Positions 9,459 to 17,669 of a DNA stretch of 64,000 nucleotides are shown piece after piece. The position numbers and the translations under genes are program-made. The DNA is taken from NCBI GenBank assembly GCA_963718635.1, contig OY970367.1:4960001-5024000 (forward strand), given 5' to 3'. A model generated the notes under the pieces. The model did not search any database. It saw nothing but the letters and a program-made list of their open reading frames with translations, and had not been told where the DNA came from. Numbering within the stretch: the stretch's first letter is position 1; every line of letters begins with the position of its first letter. This stretch comes from JAIOQJ01 sp963718635 (GTDB lineage Bacteria; Planctomycetota; Planctomycetia; Gemmatales; Gemmataceae).

Positions 9459-9953
9459 TTACTTTCCCTCACTCTGTTTTTTCGGCGTCATTGACACAAG
9501 CCTAATGTGCCGCAGTGAGATCACGTCAGAAGCACGCCCCTCTACCCACCCACCAGTACACAAGCCATCAAGTATAACTAGAGCACCACTTTTGACATCT
9601 ACAAATTCCTCATCGAACTCAGTATCCACATCCGCAAGTACCAGGCCGAAGTTAATTACAACTCTTCCTGTAAGTGGTGATACGTAAACGCGATCTACAA
9701 CACCATTCACTCGCAAACGCTTTCCAGTATACAGCAACTTTGCTCGAATCGGGTCGTCTGAATAAGTCTGATACAATTCACCGACCGACACTCCGACAGA
9801 TTCCATTTTAACTACAGCAACTTTAACTTCAGCAACGTTTTCAATGGACTCGTTTTTTGGTGGTGCAACTTCGTCCCGAGCGGGAGGCCTCTCTTTTGAG
9901 CAGCCAAACATTGCAAACAAACCGAACAATGCCAGAATTCTGATTATCGTCAA
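9459..9953 (-). CDS. Lipoprotein with OB-fold (tRNA_anti-like) domain
   Basis: 164 residues. An N-terminal lipoprotein signal (IIRILALFGLFAMFGCSKE) places the lipid-modified cysteine at about residue 18, so the protein is exported and membrane-anchored. After a polar linker, the segment GELYQTYSDDPIRAKLLYTG with KRLRVNGVVDRVYV matches the pattern of the tRNA_anti-like OB-fold family. That family is common in environmental bacteria and usually of unknown role despite its name. No partner gene is evident. Confidence 0.65.
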   Translation of the reverse strand: MTIIRILALFGLFAMFGCSKERPPARDEVAPPKNESIENVAEVKVAVVKMESVGVSVGELYQTYSDDPIRAKLLYTGKRLRVNGVVDRVYVSPLTGRVVINFGLVLADVDTEFDEEFVDVKSGALVILDGLCTGGWVEGRASDVISLRHIRLVSMTPKKQSEGK

Positions 9954-10015
9954 GGAGCACCACCTTTTTCATGAGATTATGACGCCTCCCGAATTTTTCA
10001 ACCGGCATTGTTTGG

Positions 10016-10270
10016 TCAAAAGCCTACCGAATCCGCCGTTGCCACGTTGGTGACGCTTTCAAACGTGCCGAACAGGTGAATTCTACCCGAAATTACATAG
10101 AAGTCGGCTGAAGCGCCTGCGGGATCGAAAGCGATGTTTTCCGGGTGACCAATTGAGACGCGGTCGCCATTTTTGAGACTGAGAACAAAGGGGTGAAAGG
10201 GAGCCCGGCGGACCATGTGGGCAATCTCGGATTGTATTGCTTCGGCTCTCATCGGACTCTCCCGGCGCAC
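10016..10270 (-). CDS. Small hypothetical protein downstream of ParE-type toxin
   Basis: 84 residues, or 78 from the inner ATG beginning MRAEAIQSEI, which I prefer because the sequence before it is weak. It contains RRAPFHPFVLSLKNGDRVSI and a short beta-rich end. I have the impression this kind of small protein recurs in planctomycete genomes, but I cannot verify that here. It lies 40 bases after the toxin gene on the same strand and may be the third gene of that operon. No function assigned. Confidence 0.5.
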   Translation of the reverse strand: MRRESPMRAEAIQSEIAHMVRRAPFHPFVLSLKNGDRVSIGHPENIAFDPAGASADFYVISGRIHLFGTFESVTNVATADSVGF

Positions 10271-10309
10271 TGCGATGATTTAAGTTGATTGAACTCGGCT
10301 GCATTGATC

Positions 10310-10609
10310 TCAATTCGGTTTACGGCGTGCCCAATACCCAGGCCGGCGGCTCTGGTGTCCAACCGCAGCCACCCAGATTCTGTCTGCCAATTCTTCGTAG
10401 TAAATTGAATAAGGAAACCGTTGCAGCCGGCAGAGCCGAATCGACCCAGACTCCGCAGCATACAGTCGCGGGTTCTGTTGAATGCGAATTAGTGCCGAGT
10501 TCAATTCTACCCGGAAGTCGTCGCCCAAACCAATGCTTAAATCATCGTAGTAATCGACTGTGTCGTTAGCTTCGCGTGCTGCGTCCGCGTGAAAATCGGT
10601 GGGCTTCAA
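10310..10609 (-). CDS. ParE/RelE-family toxin
   Basis: 99 residues of the ParE/RelE plasmid-stabilisation toxin fold: an N-terminal helix pair (DFHADAAREANDTVDYYDDL), FRVELNSALIRIQQNPRLY, and the C-terminal strands RLCRLQRFPYSIYYEE and RIWVAAVGHQSRRPGYW. The RFPY-SIYYE and VGHQSRRP elements match the usual C-terminus. Its start overlaps the antitoxin stop by four bases, the classic antitoxin-first arrangement. The target (gyrase for ParE, mRNA for RelE) cannot be told from sequence. Confidence 0.8.
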   Translation of the reverse strand: MKPTDFHADAAREANDTVDYYDDLSIGLGDDFRVELNSALIRIQQNPRLYAAESGSIRLCRLQRFPYSIYYEELADRIWVAAVGHQSRRPGYWARRKPN

Positions 10610-10833
10610 AGCCGCGGCCTCCGTAGACTCTTCATCACCTCTTCGGCTGGAATGCCGACGACCTGTCCGTTATGTACATCGGCCATTCGTTGCTCGGCAA
10701 GCGTTAACCATTCGGCGGCAGCGCCTTCATCAGGAGTCTCCAGCGTGCGCAATGAATCAGTGCACAACTCGGCCCGTTCGAGGACTTCTAAGCTTGCAAC
10801 GGTCGATTTCAACTCTAGAAGCGTCGACCTCAT
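10606..10833 (-). CDS. Antitoxin, putative addiction-module component
   Basis: 75 residues. It follows the short addiction-module antitoxin pattern: an N-terminal helix with LEVLERAELCTDSLRTLET, then AEWLTLAEQRMADVHNGQV with VGIPAEEVMKSLR at the end. The frame is open further upstream, but the ATG giving MRSTLLELKS is preceded by a strong GGAGG eight bases away, which decides the start. It is the first gene of the toxin-antitoxin operon and probably represses it together with the toxin. Confidence 0.75.
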   Translation of the reverse strand: MRSTLLELKSTVASLEVLERAELCTDSLRTLETPDEGAAAEWLTLAEQRMADVHNGQVVGIPAEEVMKSLRRPRL

Positions 10834-10947
10834 GAAGACCTCCGCTGAAAAGCGACTGCTGTTATTCAACAATCTACTTAAGCCATTCCTTATCGACAAG
10901 TTTACGCGAGTCTCTCATCCGAATCAGATACCCGCCGCCGAAACCCC

Positions 10948-11538
10948 TCACCCGATATGCCGTTCTTTGCCTTCGTCTTCGTCCTCATCGCTGTCAATTT
11001 CGGGTCGGAATTCGTTGCCGAATTCGGATTCTTCCTCATCGTCGTCTGCGTCGTCATCAAGGCCGGCGAAGAGGCTCTCTTCGATGCCTTCGATTTTCTG
11101 GATCAGCTCCTTCGGCGTCTTTTCGCTGTAGATGAGCTCCATGATGGCGGAGAAGTAGCGGTCCATGGTGGAGAGATTGGCCTGAAGCAGGTTGTGGATC
11201 ATCTTGTCGGTCAGTTCGCCGCCTTCGATGTCGATGCTCGTTTTGTAGCGGATTTCGCCATCTTCGAAGTCGAGCTCGAAGTTGCCGATTCGCATGCCCC
11301 GGTTGGCGCAACAAATGAGCTCTGCCATGGCCGGCAGCTTATCCGACGGCGTGTTGACGGGTAAATAAGAATAGAAGATCAGCCAGTCTTTCTGTTCCTC
11401 GACATCGGCATAGCATAGCAGCCGACCGGAACGTCCTTTGAAGTTGAACCGGAGTACGCTTTCTCCTTCGAGGATTTCGTACTTCCAGTCTTCTTCTTCC
11501 ATGAAATCGATTAAGCGGGAGAATATGCCGGCCATCAT
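10948..11538 (-). CDS. YbjN domain protein
   Basis: 196 residues. Residues 1-145 follow the YbjN fold: RLIDFMEEEDWKYEILEGES, RLLCYADVEEQKDWLIFYSY, MAELICCANRGMRIGNFELD and a helical end. YbjN domains resemble type III secretion chaperones and are thought to stabilise or regulate partner proteins. The last ~45 residues are very acidic (runs of D and E), probably disordered. It stands alone on the minus strand. The domain call is by pattern; the partner is unknown. Confidence 0.7.
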   Translation of the reverse strand: MMAGIFSRLIDFMEEEDWKYEILEGESVLRFNFKGRSGRLLCYADVEEQKDWLIFYSYLPVNTPSDKLPAMAELICCANRGMRIGNFELDFEDGEIRYKTSIDIEGGELTDKMIHNLLQANLSTMDRYFSAIMELIYSEKTPKELIQKIEGIEESLFAGLDDDADDDEEESEFGNEFRPEIDSDEDEDEGKERHIG

Positions 11539-11662
11539 TTAGGCCCTGCCTGGTTTTCGGATAAGGCGACTCCAATTACGCACTTACATTCTACACTTGA
11601 TGCCGCTGAGGGTATACGTCGGAACTTCGCCGATCTTGCCGAAATGCGCGAATAGCCGACCC

Positions 11663-12175
11663 CTAAAATCGGTTCAACATTCCAAAGTAAATGCTGGCGA
11701 TCTTGAAAATCGCCCAGATCATCGCGATGGCGACGAAAGACCAGACGGCATACCCCGCCAAGCGGGCCAAATTCTTCAATCGCCTGGCTGACTCTTCGCG
11801 GTAATGTTCGCCCTGGCGAACCATTACTTCCGGTATCTGACCGCTCACTTCGGCGACAGCCAGAATGTCAAGAAATTCATCCGGGAACGCGGTGCATGCG
11901 TGTAGGGCGATGTGGATCTCGCGACCCGACTTTACGATGGCTGCAACCCGATCTTCCGCCATGCTGAATGCCTGATTACCAGTCGCTCGCAGCGATTGCC
12001 GTAACGCTTCCACCGTCGGCATTCCGGTTTCGAGAGTCATGCGCAGGGCCAGGCAGAAGCGGCCAAGGGCCAGCGCTCGGGTACATGGTCCCACAACGGG
12101 AGTCCGCAGCAGGAACGCCTCGAAGGCCGCCCGCTGTCTCAAATTTCTCGTGACTAAGTAATAAACGCCGCCCAA
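11663..12175 (-). CDS. GspF/T2SF-like membrane protein, C-terminal part
   Basis: Second half of a type II secretion F-type protein. Here the frame opens LGGVYYLVTRNLRQRAAFEA and holds the second F domain: FCLALRMTLETGMPTVEALR, EFLDILAVAEVSGQIPEVMV, and a final helix (YAVWSFVAIAMIWAIFKI). It joins the N-terminal part by an apparent one-base deletion near 12176, in GCGCCTTGGGCGG. F proteins form the inner-membrane platform of type II secretion or type IV pilus machines, but no other such gene is nearby. Confidence 0.65.
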   Translation of the reverse strand: MGGVYYLVTRNLRQRAAFEAFLLRTPVVGPCTRALALGRFCLALRMTLETGMPTVEALRQSLRATGNQAFSMAEDRVAAIVKSGREIHIALHACTAFPDEFLDILAVAEVSGQIPEVMVRQGEHYREESARRLKNLARLAGYAVWSFVAIAMIWAIFKIASIYFGMLNRF

Positions 12176-12693
12176 GGCGCAAGGAAAACGGCTATCGCGA
12201 TTAAAAAAGTAATCGCCCCGCTCGTGCCAGTGAGCCCAAAGCCGATAGGTGCAATGGGCTCGGCCTCGCCTCCCGCGCTGACGATTCCGAGGATATAGAT
12301 CAATCCCGCGATAACGAAAACGGCGGCAAAGAACTGAAATACCGGCCAGGTGATCTGCGAAACAAAGTCACGTCGCAACGATTGCTGCATTTCGTAATAG
12401 TCGGCTAATTCGGCAAAGACTTCGGGAAGATGACCGGTGCGCTCGCCGATCGTGGCCAACTGGCAAAACAATTTCGGAAGCCGATCGGTTTCCGCGTCGA
12501 GCGCATCTTCAAGCGTATCGCCCTCTTTCAAACGTGCTGCGAGTCGATCCGCCATCGGCCTGAGCGATTGAGGCCCCTTCTTCGCTTGCAGTTCGAAAAT
12601 GCGAACCAGCGACAACCCCCCGCCAAGCCCATGCTTCAACGCTCGACACCAGAGGATCAATGCACCAGTCGCCGAGGAGGAAAAGAAGCTCAT
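12154..12693 (-). CDS. GspF/T2SF-like membrane protein, N-terminal part
   Basis: First F domain of the same protein: LSLVRIFELQAKKGPQSLRP, RLKEGDTLEDALDAETDRLP, QLATIGERTGHLPEVFAELA, then two hydrophobic segments (VFQFFAAVFVIAGLIYILGI and GAITFLIAIAVFLAPWA). After FLAPWA the frame departs and stops; the next frame continues with GGVYYLVTRN. Together the halves make about 340 residues, the usual GspF size. Probably one gene with a sequence error rather than two genes. Confidence 0.65.
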   Translation of the reverse strand: MSFFSSSATGALILWCRALKHGLGGGLSLVRIFELQAKKGPQSLRPMADRLAARLKEGDTLEDALDAETDRLPKLFCQLATIGERTGHLPEVFAELADYYEMQQSLRRDFVSQITWPVFQFFAAVFVIAGLIYILGIVSAGGEAEPIAPIGFGLTGTSGAITFLIAIAVFLAPWAAFIT

Positions 12694-12747
12694 AGAGGGA
12701 AATTATAGTCGCCTTTCGGCTCTGCGAAGGCGACACTTATTTTCACC

Positions 12748-12818
12748 AGGTGCTTTCTTCGTGCGAGGCTCTTTCAAGACCGACTTCGCAGGGGTTTTCT
12801 GCGAAGTGGCCAGCACCT
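12748..12818. repeat. Small nested hairpin before the LarA-like gene
   Basis: AGGTGCT at 12748-12754 pairs with AGCACCT at 12812-12818. Inside, CTTCGCAG (12784-12791) pairs with CTGCGAAG (12799-12806). It lies about 40 bases upstream of the GTG start of the next gene, so it would be in its leader if transcribed. No known riboswitch is recognised. Confidence 0.5.
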
Positions 12819-12857
12819 AGAATAAATCGATTCCCGCTTCAACTTGAGGTTCCTTTT

Positions 12858-14162
12858 GTGACCATTCCTTCGATCACGCTCATCCGACAAATCGCCCAGC
12901 AGCCTGTAGTGACCGACGTCGCCGGCGAGGTAAGGCAGCAGTGGCGCCATTCCAAAATCGCGAAGCGGATTAAGAAGGGGGATCGTATCGCCGTAGGTTG
13001 CGGCAGTAGAGGGATCGCGAATGTTGCGGTCATCGTACGCGCAACTCTCGATGCACTGAAGGAACTTGGCGCCAAGCCATTTGTCGTCGCGGCCATGGGC
13101 TCTCACGGAGGCGCGACCCTTGAAGGGCAGCGCGATCTTCTCGGCAGTTATGGCATCAGTGAGGCCGACCTCGGCGTGCCCGTGAAAACCGAAATGGATT
13201 CGCAGCAAATTGGCGTCAATTCGTGGAACGAGCCAGTCTGGTGGGATAAGAACGCCCTGGCCGCCGACGGCGTTGTGACGGTCTCACGCATCAAGCCGCA
13301 TACGGACTATCGCGGCAAATACGAATCGGGCCTGGCCAAGATGTGCGTCATCGGTTTGGGCAAACGTGAAGGGGCGTCGCAGCATCATCGCTGGGGTTGG
13401 AAAGGTTTGCAGCAGATGCTGCCCGAATCGTTCAAGGTGATTCTGAAAGAAACGAAATACCTTGGCGGCCTGGGCATCCTCGAAAACGCGAACGAGGAAA
13501 CCGCTCATCTCCAAGTTGTCGATCGCGACGATGTCTTTGAACTTGAGCCGGATTTGCTCGAGCGCTCGCGGAACTTGATGGGCCGGCTGCCATTCGATGA
13601 GCTCGATGTTCTCGTCGTCGGTGAGATCGGCAAGAACTATTCCGGCGCCGGCATCGACCCCAATGTCGTTGGCCGCTTGTTGATCGAGGCGGCGCCGGAA
13701 CTGGAAACCAATAAGCCGAAGATTACCAGGATGTGTTGTCTCGATTTGTCGCCGGAGAGTCACGGCAACGGCACCGGCGTCGGCATCGCCGATCTCACCA
13801 CCGATCGGCTACTGAAGTCAATTGACCCTGTTCCTTTTCGGATGAATAATCTGACCGCTTGTTTTCTCTGGCGTTCGAAATTACCGCTTGGCTTCCCGAC
13901 GGATCGAGCCTGCATCGCCACGGGAATTGAAACGTGCTGGCAGCCGATAGCCGATAAGCTCAAATTTGCCATCATTCCGAATACGTTGGAGGTAGCGGAA
14001 ATCTGGGTGTCGAATGCGCTGGCGGCTGAAGCGCGCGCAAATCCTCATTTACAAGTCGTCGGCGAGCCCCGGCCGATACCCTTCGATTCGCAGGGCAATG
14101 TCGATCAGGAGGCGCTTTTCCCGCACTCGGTCCGCAGCCGCCGCATCAAGGCGTCTCACTAA
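12858..14162 (+). CDS. LarA-like (DUF2088) lactate-racemase-domain protein
   Basis: 434 residues from a GTG with TGAGGT eight bases before it. The upstream extension is rejected because it encodes repeat sequence. It shows the pattern of the LarA N-terminal family: DRIAVGCGSRGIANVAVIV, then FVVAAMGSHGGATLEGQ, IKPHTDYRGKYESGLAKM and VGEIGKNYSGAGIDPNVVGR. True LarA is a racemase using a nickel-pincer nucleotide; proteins of this longer branch have mostly untested substrates. LarE and LarC, which build that cofactor, are encoded at 51.0 and 49-50 kb. The family is clear; the reaction is not. Confidence 0.75.
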   Translation: MTIPSITLIRQIAQQPVVTDVAGEVRQQWRHSKIAKRIKKGDRIAVGCGSRGIANVAVIVRATLDALKELGAKPFVVAAMGSHGGATLEGQRDLLGSYGISEADLGVPVKTEMDSQQIGVNSWNEPVWWDKNALAADGVVTVSRIKPHTDYRGKYESGLAKMCVIGLGKREGASQHHRWGWKGLQQMLPESFKVILKETKYLGGLGILENANEETAHLQVVDRDDVFELEPDLLERSRNLMGRLPFDELDVLVVGEIGKNYSGAGIDPNVVGRLLIEAAPELETNKPKITRMCCLDLSPESHGNGTGVGIADLTTDRLLKSIDPVPFRMNNLTACFLWRSKLPLGFPTDRACIATGIETCWQPIADKLKFAIIPNTLEVAEIWVSNALAAEARANPHLQVVGEPRPIPFDSQGNVDQEALFPHSVRSRRIKASH

Positions 14163-14189
14163 TGGTGTTGATGGATTCAGTATTCATCA

Positions 14190-14290
14190 AGAAGAATGCT
14201 CGCGCAAAGTCGCAAAGGAAAACTAAGAAGAGTGCGTTTGGTTAGCGGCTTCTTCTTGGCGTCTTTGCGGCTTTGCGCGAGATCGTTTGG
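14190..14290. repeat. Imperfect inverted repeat with GCGCAAAG arms (family E)
   Basis: CTCGCGCAAAGTCGCAAAG at the left pairs imperfectly with CTTTGCGGCTTTGCGCGAG at the right, with AAGAAG/CTTCTT blocks in between. It lies between two genes transcribed towards each other, so it may help end transcription. It is also the kind of sequence I would expect to recur across a genome. Confidence 0.65.
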
Positions 14291-14357
14291 TTGCTTAGAG
14301 CGCAAGTCGTGAACATTGGATGTTGTGCAAGTGATCAGCTCCACCGTTTGTGTTCCC

Positions 14358-17300
14358 TCACTTCGCCCGTTGAGTCAGCAGGTAAGAGAAGAGATCGTAG
14401 AAATCCTTTTCAGATATCGCCTCGGCGATGTTGGCGGGCATCGGCGAGAGCGGAGATATGCGTTTTTCTTCGATCTCCTTCTTGGGGATGCGCACCTCTT
14501 TGCCTTTATCGTCGGCCATGATGAGGACTTCGCCTTCCTCGCGCAGCACCAGGCCGCTGAGGTTCTTGCCATCGTTGAGGGTGATAATGCTGGTGCGGAA
14601 CGCGGCATCGACATTGCGATTCGGATCGAGCACATCTTCCAACAGACGGTCCAGGCCACGTCCGCCGATGCCGTCGAGTTGCGGACCGATCTTGGTTCCC
14701 TCGTTGCCGATCTGGTGGCAGATCGCGCAGTTTTTCGTGAAGACTTGCTTGCCTAAAATGGCGTCGCCTTTTTGGCTCGGAAATGCGTTGCGCCGCGCCA
14801 ACAGCAGTCTGTTCATTTTCTCATCGGGCGAGGGAAGTCCTTTTGTAAGTGCGGCCATACGCTCCGCTGTTTTCGGCAAATTGCGTTCTTTCAGCTTCGC
14901 TTGCACAACATTGTCTTGCAGCAAACGGGCGGAGGCCTTTCCGCCTTCGACCGCTTTCAACAGAACCTCTGCTCCTTTGTTGTTGTTGGCCATGGCGACG
15001 GCTATCGCCGTTTGCAGCCGAGCCGGGGCCGTTTGGAAGGATTTGACCAGTTCTTCGTAAGCGGCATCGTCATTCGTGGCTGCTAGTGTCTGCGCTGCTT
15101 TTTCGCGCAGAGCCATCGACAAGTCCGCCCTATTCAATAGCCGTGCCAAGATAGGAGTGGCAGCAGAAGGATCGAGCGTTGCCAACGCAGCGGAAGCGGA
15201 CATTCTTAGCGCTTCGGGGTATTGCGGATCTTGGACTACGTCGCCGATCCGGCCAGCGTAACGTACCATTTTAAGCGAAACCGCCAGGTCGATCGCTGAC
15301 TGTAGCTCGGTAGTCTCTTTGGAAAAGATTGCTTCCATGATTAGTTCATCTGCCATAACCAATGCCTTTTTGTCGAGCGTCTCGCCGACTTTCTGCAAAC
15401 CTTGTTGATGCGCAGCGAACAATTTGATTGCCCCCGCACCAGCCTCCGACCGGATTTTGATGAATGTCAAAATCGCGTGCCTAGCATCGGCATCGTCGCT
15501 GTAGCGCGCAGCATGTTCAATGAATTGCGCCAGTTTGGTAATATCCGTTGAAAGACTACCTAAATGAAAGGCGAGAAACTCGGCTGATGCGCGAGTGGGC
15601 GCCGCCAGGGCGACGTCGGCCAATAGCTTGAGCTGATCCGCCGTCCAAGGATCGGGCTCGGCTGCCTTTTCCCAGTTATCCAACGATAAAACTGCCTCTC
15701 GTAACGCGATACGAAGTGACAAACGTAAAATAACGTCGTTCTTGTCGCAGACGGTTAATGCCGCAAGCAGAGCGCGGATGTTGTCCGACGTCGAATGAGG
15801 GATGAGCGATTGCGCTGCAGCCAAACGCGACCGCGCGTTCTTGAATTCGAGAGCCAGTTTGGCGAATTTCGCGTCGAAGTCCGCTCCCAAGTCGAAGGCA
15901 TTATGCACTTTGATCGTGTGCACGGCAATCATCGGGTTTTCAATCGCTGCGAGTTTTTCGAACAGCTCGGCGCTTGGCAGTTCAATGGCCTTGTGATCAA
16001 ATCGACCCTGAATCCACGTGTACAAAGCCGTCCTCTCAAGGGAGGCGTCGTCCTTGGACAATGCCTGAAGTTCGGGCATGATGGCTTCGCCGCGATCGAG
16101 CAGTTGATGCAGCGATTGCAACCGCGCTGCTAGGTTCGGACTTCCGAGCGCCTGGTAGAGCTGGGCTACCGTCGCTGCACCGGCGTCGATTTTCATCTTC
16201 GGCGCATCAGCTTTGCCGTCGACGCCTCGATAGACAATGCGCCAAACGCGGCCGCGGAGTTTATCGCGATCGGGGTGTTTCAAATCCACTTCGTAATGGC
16301 CGATGATTTTGTTGTAAAAATCGGCGAAATAAAGCGCACCGTCCGTACCCAGCTTGATGTCGGTAGGCCGAAACCAAAGATCGCTGCTCTTGAGGAATTG
16401 CCCTTTGTCGATCCCACGCGGCGTGGCGCCAGTGAATTCAATTTTGTCCAGATTAATGCAGTTGCTCGTTACGTTGCCGAGGAACATGCTGTCGGCATAT
16501 TCCGGTGGAAAGTGGTCGGCACAATAATAGACGAGCCCGCATAGCGCGGTTGAATCGTGGCCGTGAATCGTGACGTGGGGGGCGAAGCCGAGTCCATCGT
16601 GCGCTTTGCCGAAGCTCTGGTAAACAGCGCCCGGAATAAGTTGCGTGATCGGCTTGCTATGACAATCTGCCGTGTAGAGATTAAACCAAGGATCGACGGC
16701 AATGCCAAAGGGGTTCACCTGGCCGCGCGTCCAGATTTCAATGCGCGTGCCGTCCGGTCGGAACCGAAACGTATTGCCTGAATTCATCGAGATCGCGTGG
16801 CCATCGCTTCCCTTCGGCCGGGAGTCGTTCTTGAAACCGTGGCAGGCGTAAACCCAGCCATCGGGCATCAGAGTATAGGAATTGTTCATTCCGTGCGTGT
16901 CGTCACAACCGAAGGGGCCATAAAGTTTTTCTTTCTTGTCGTATTTGCCGTCGCCATCGGTATCGGTCAATTTCCAAATCCAGCACTCCAGCTTGGCCTT
17001 GCCATCGCCGGGATCTATGCTGCTGACAATGACGCTCTTGCCGTCGGGCAGGGGCAACACGCCAATCGGAATGTTCAAATCGTCGGCAAAAATGGATATT
17101 TTTTTCGCTTTGCCATCCGTCCCAAAATCTTCAAGAACGTAAAGGCGGTCTTTACCTGGCCGACCTTTGGCAGGGAAAGGATACTCCTCGGACGTCGTTA
17201 CCCAAAGGCGATTCTTCGCGTCGAACGCAATCTGGATCGGCTTGCAGATATCGGGATCGCTTGCCACCAGCTGCACTTCAAACCCGGCCGGTAGCTTGAA

Positions 17301-17426
17301 GGTCAGGCGCTCTTCCTCCGGACTCTTTGGACCAGTCGGCGCGATATTAGGATAGGGCGTATCAGCCTGCAGCAGCGTCCCAATTGTCAAGAAAAAACTG
17401 ATGATGATCGGGAACGTACGAAGCAT
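14358..17426 (-). CDS. PVC-type membrane-bound dehydrogenase with HEAT repeats and cytochrome c domain
   Basis: 1,022 residues with a signal peptide (FPIIISFFLTIGTLLQADT). Residues ~40-400 form a beta-propeller glucose/sorbosone-dehydrogenase-like domain (FEVQLVASDPDICKPIQIAF, PFGIAVDPWFNLYTADCHSK, FADFYNKIIGHYEVDLKHPD). A ~450-residue helical HEAT-like region follows. Near residue 890 the heme-binding CAICH motif begins a cytochrome c domain (NEGTKIGPQLDGIGGRGL). This architecture is characteristic of Planctomycetes and Verrucomicrobia and acts outside the cytoplasmic membrane, probably oxidising a carbohydrate and passing electrons to the heme. Substrate unknown. One of the longest intact genes here. 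Confidence 0.9.
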   Translation of the reverse strand: MLRTFPIIISFFLTIGTLLQADTPYPNIAPTGPKSPEEERLTFKLPAGFEVQLVASDPDICKPIQIAFDAKNRLWVTTSEEYPFPAKGRPGKDRLYVLEDFGTDGKAKKISIFADDLNIPIGVLPLPDGKSVIVSSIDPGDGKAKLECWIWKLTDTDGDGKYDKKEKLYGPFGCDDTHGMNNSYTLMPDGWVYACHGFKNDSRPKGSDGHAISMNSGNTFRFRPDGTRIEIWTRGQVNPFGIAVDPWFNLYTADCHSKPITQLIPGAVYQSFGKAHDGLGFAPHVTIHGHDSTALCGLVYYCADHFPPEYADSMFLGNVTSNCINLDKIEFTGATPRGIDKGQFLKSSDLWFRPTDIKLGTDGALYFADFYNKIIGHYEVDLKHPDRDKLRGRVWRIVYRGVDGKADAPKMKIDAGAATVAQLYQALGSPNLAARLQSLHQLLDRGEAIMPELQALSKDDASLERTALYTWIQGRFDHKAIELPSAELFEKLAAIENPMIAVHTIKVHNAFDLGADFDAKFAKLALEFKNARSRLAAAQSLIPHSTSDNIRALLAALTVCDKNDVILRLSLRIALREAVLSLDNWEKAAEPDPWTADQLKLLADVALAAPTRASAEFLAFHLGSLSTDITKLAQFIEHAARYSDDADARHAILTFIKIRSEAGAGAIKLFAAHQQGLQKVGETLDKKALVMADELIMEAIFSKETTELQSAIDLAVSLKMVRYAGRIGDVVQDPQYPEALRMSASAALATLDPSAATPILARLLNRADLSMALREKAAQTLAATNDDAAYEELVKSFQTAPARLQTAIAVAMANNNKGAEVLLKAVEGGKASARLLQDNVVQAKLKERNLPKTAERMAALTKGLPSPDEKMNRLLLARRNAFPSQKGDAILGKQVFTKNCAICHQIGNEGTKIGPQLDGIGGRGLDRLLEDVLDPNRNVDAAFRTSIITLNDGKNLSGLVLREEGEVLIMADDKGKEVRIPKKEIEEKRISPLSPMPANIAEAISEKDFYDLFSYLLTQRAK

Positions 17427-17499
17427 GAAAGTCCCTCAAGTATGGGGCGTTAATCGAAATTGTAAGATTTCGAATCCCCTGCAACAACTACTGACTTCG

Positions 17500-17650
17500 G
17501 CCATTTCCACCCTCCCCGTTGCTTTGAAGGGTAGGTAGGGTGGGTGCCGAGCGCCTAAGTATCAACAAGCGTCTACGCAACCCCCAGTATTCCCCCACCC
17601 TGCCCTTACTCCGCAAAGCCGGCGGGAGGGCGGGAAAGGCGAAAGACTGT
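17500..17650. repeat. G/C-run palindromic repeat, family A copy 2
   Basis: Same block order as the copy at 1,085: CCACCCTCCCC, GCTTTGAAGG, GGTAGGGTGGG, then CCCCCACCCTGCCC and CGGGAGGGCGGGAAAGGCGA. It lies in a gap between two minus-strand genes. The homology extends over about 135 bases, including the non-palindromic middle. Confidence 0.75.
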
Positions 17651-17669
17651 TCGCCAGATCTCTTCGCGA

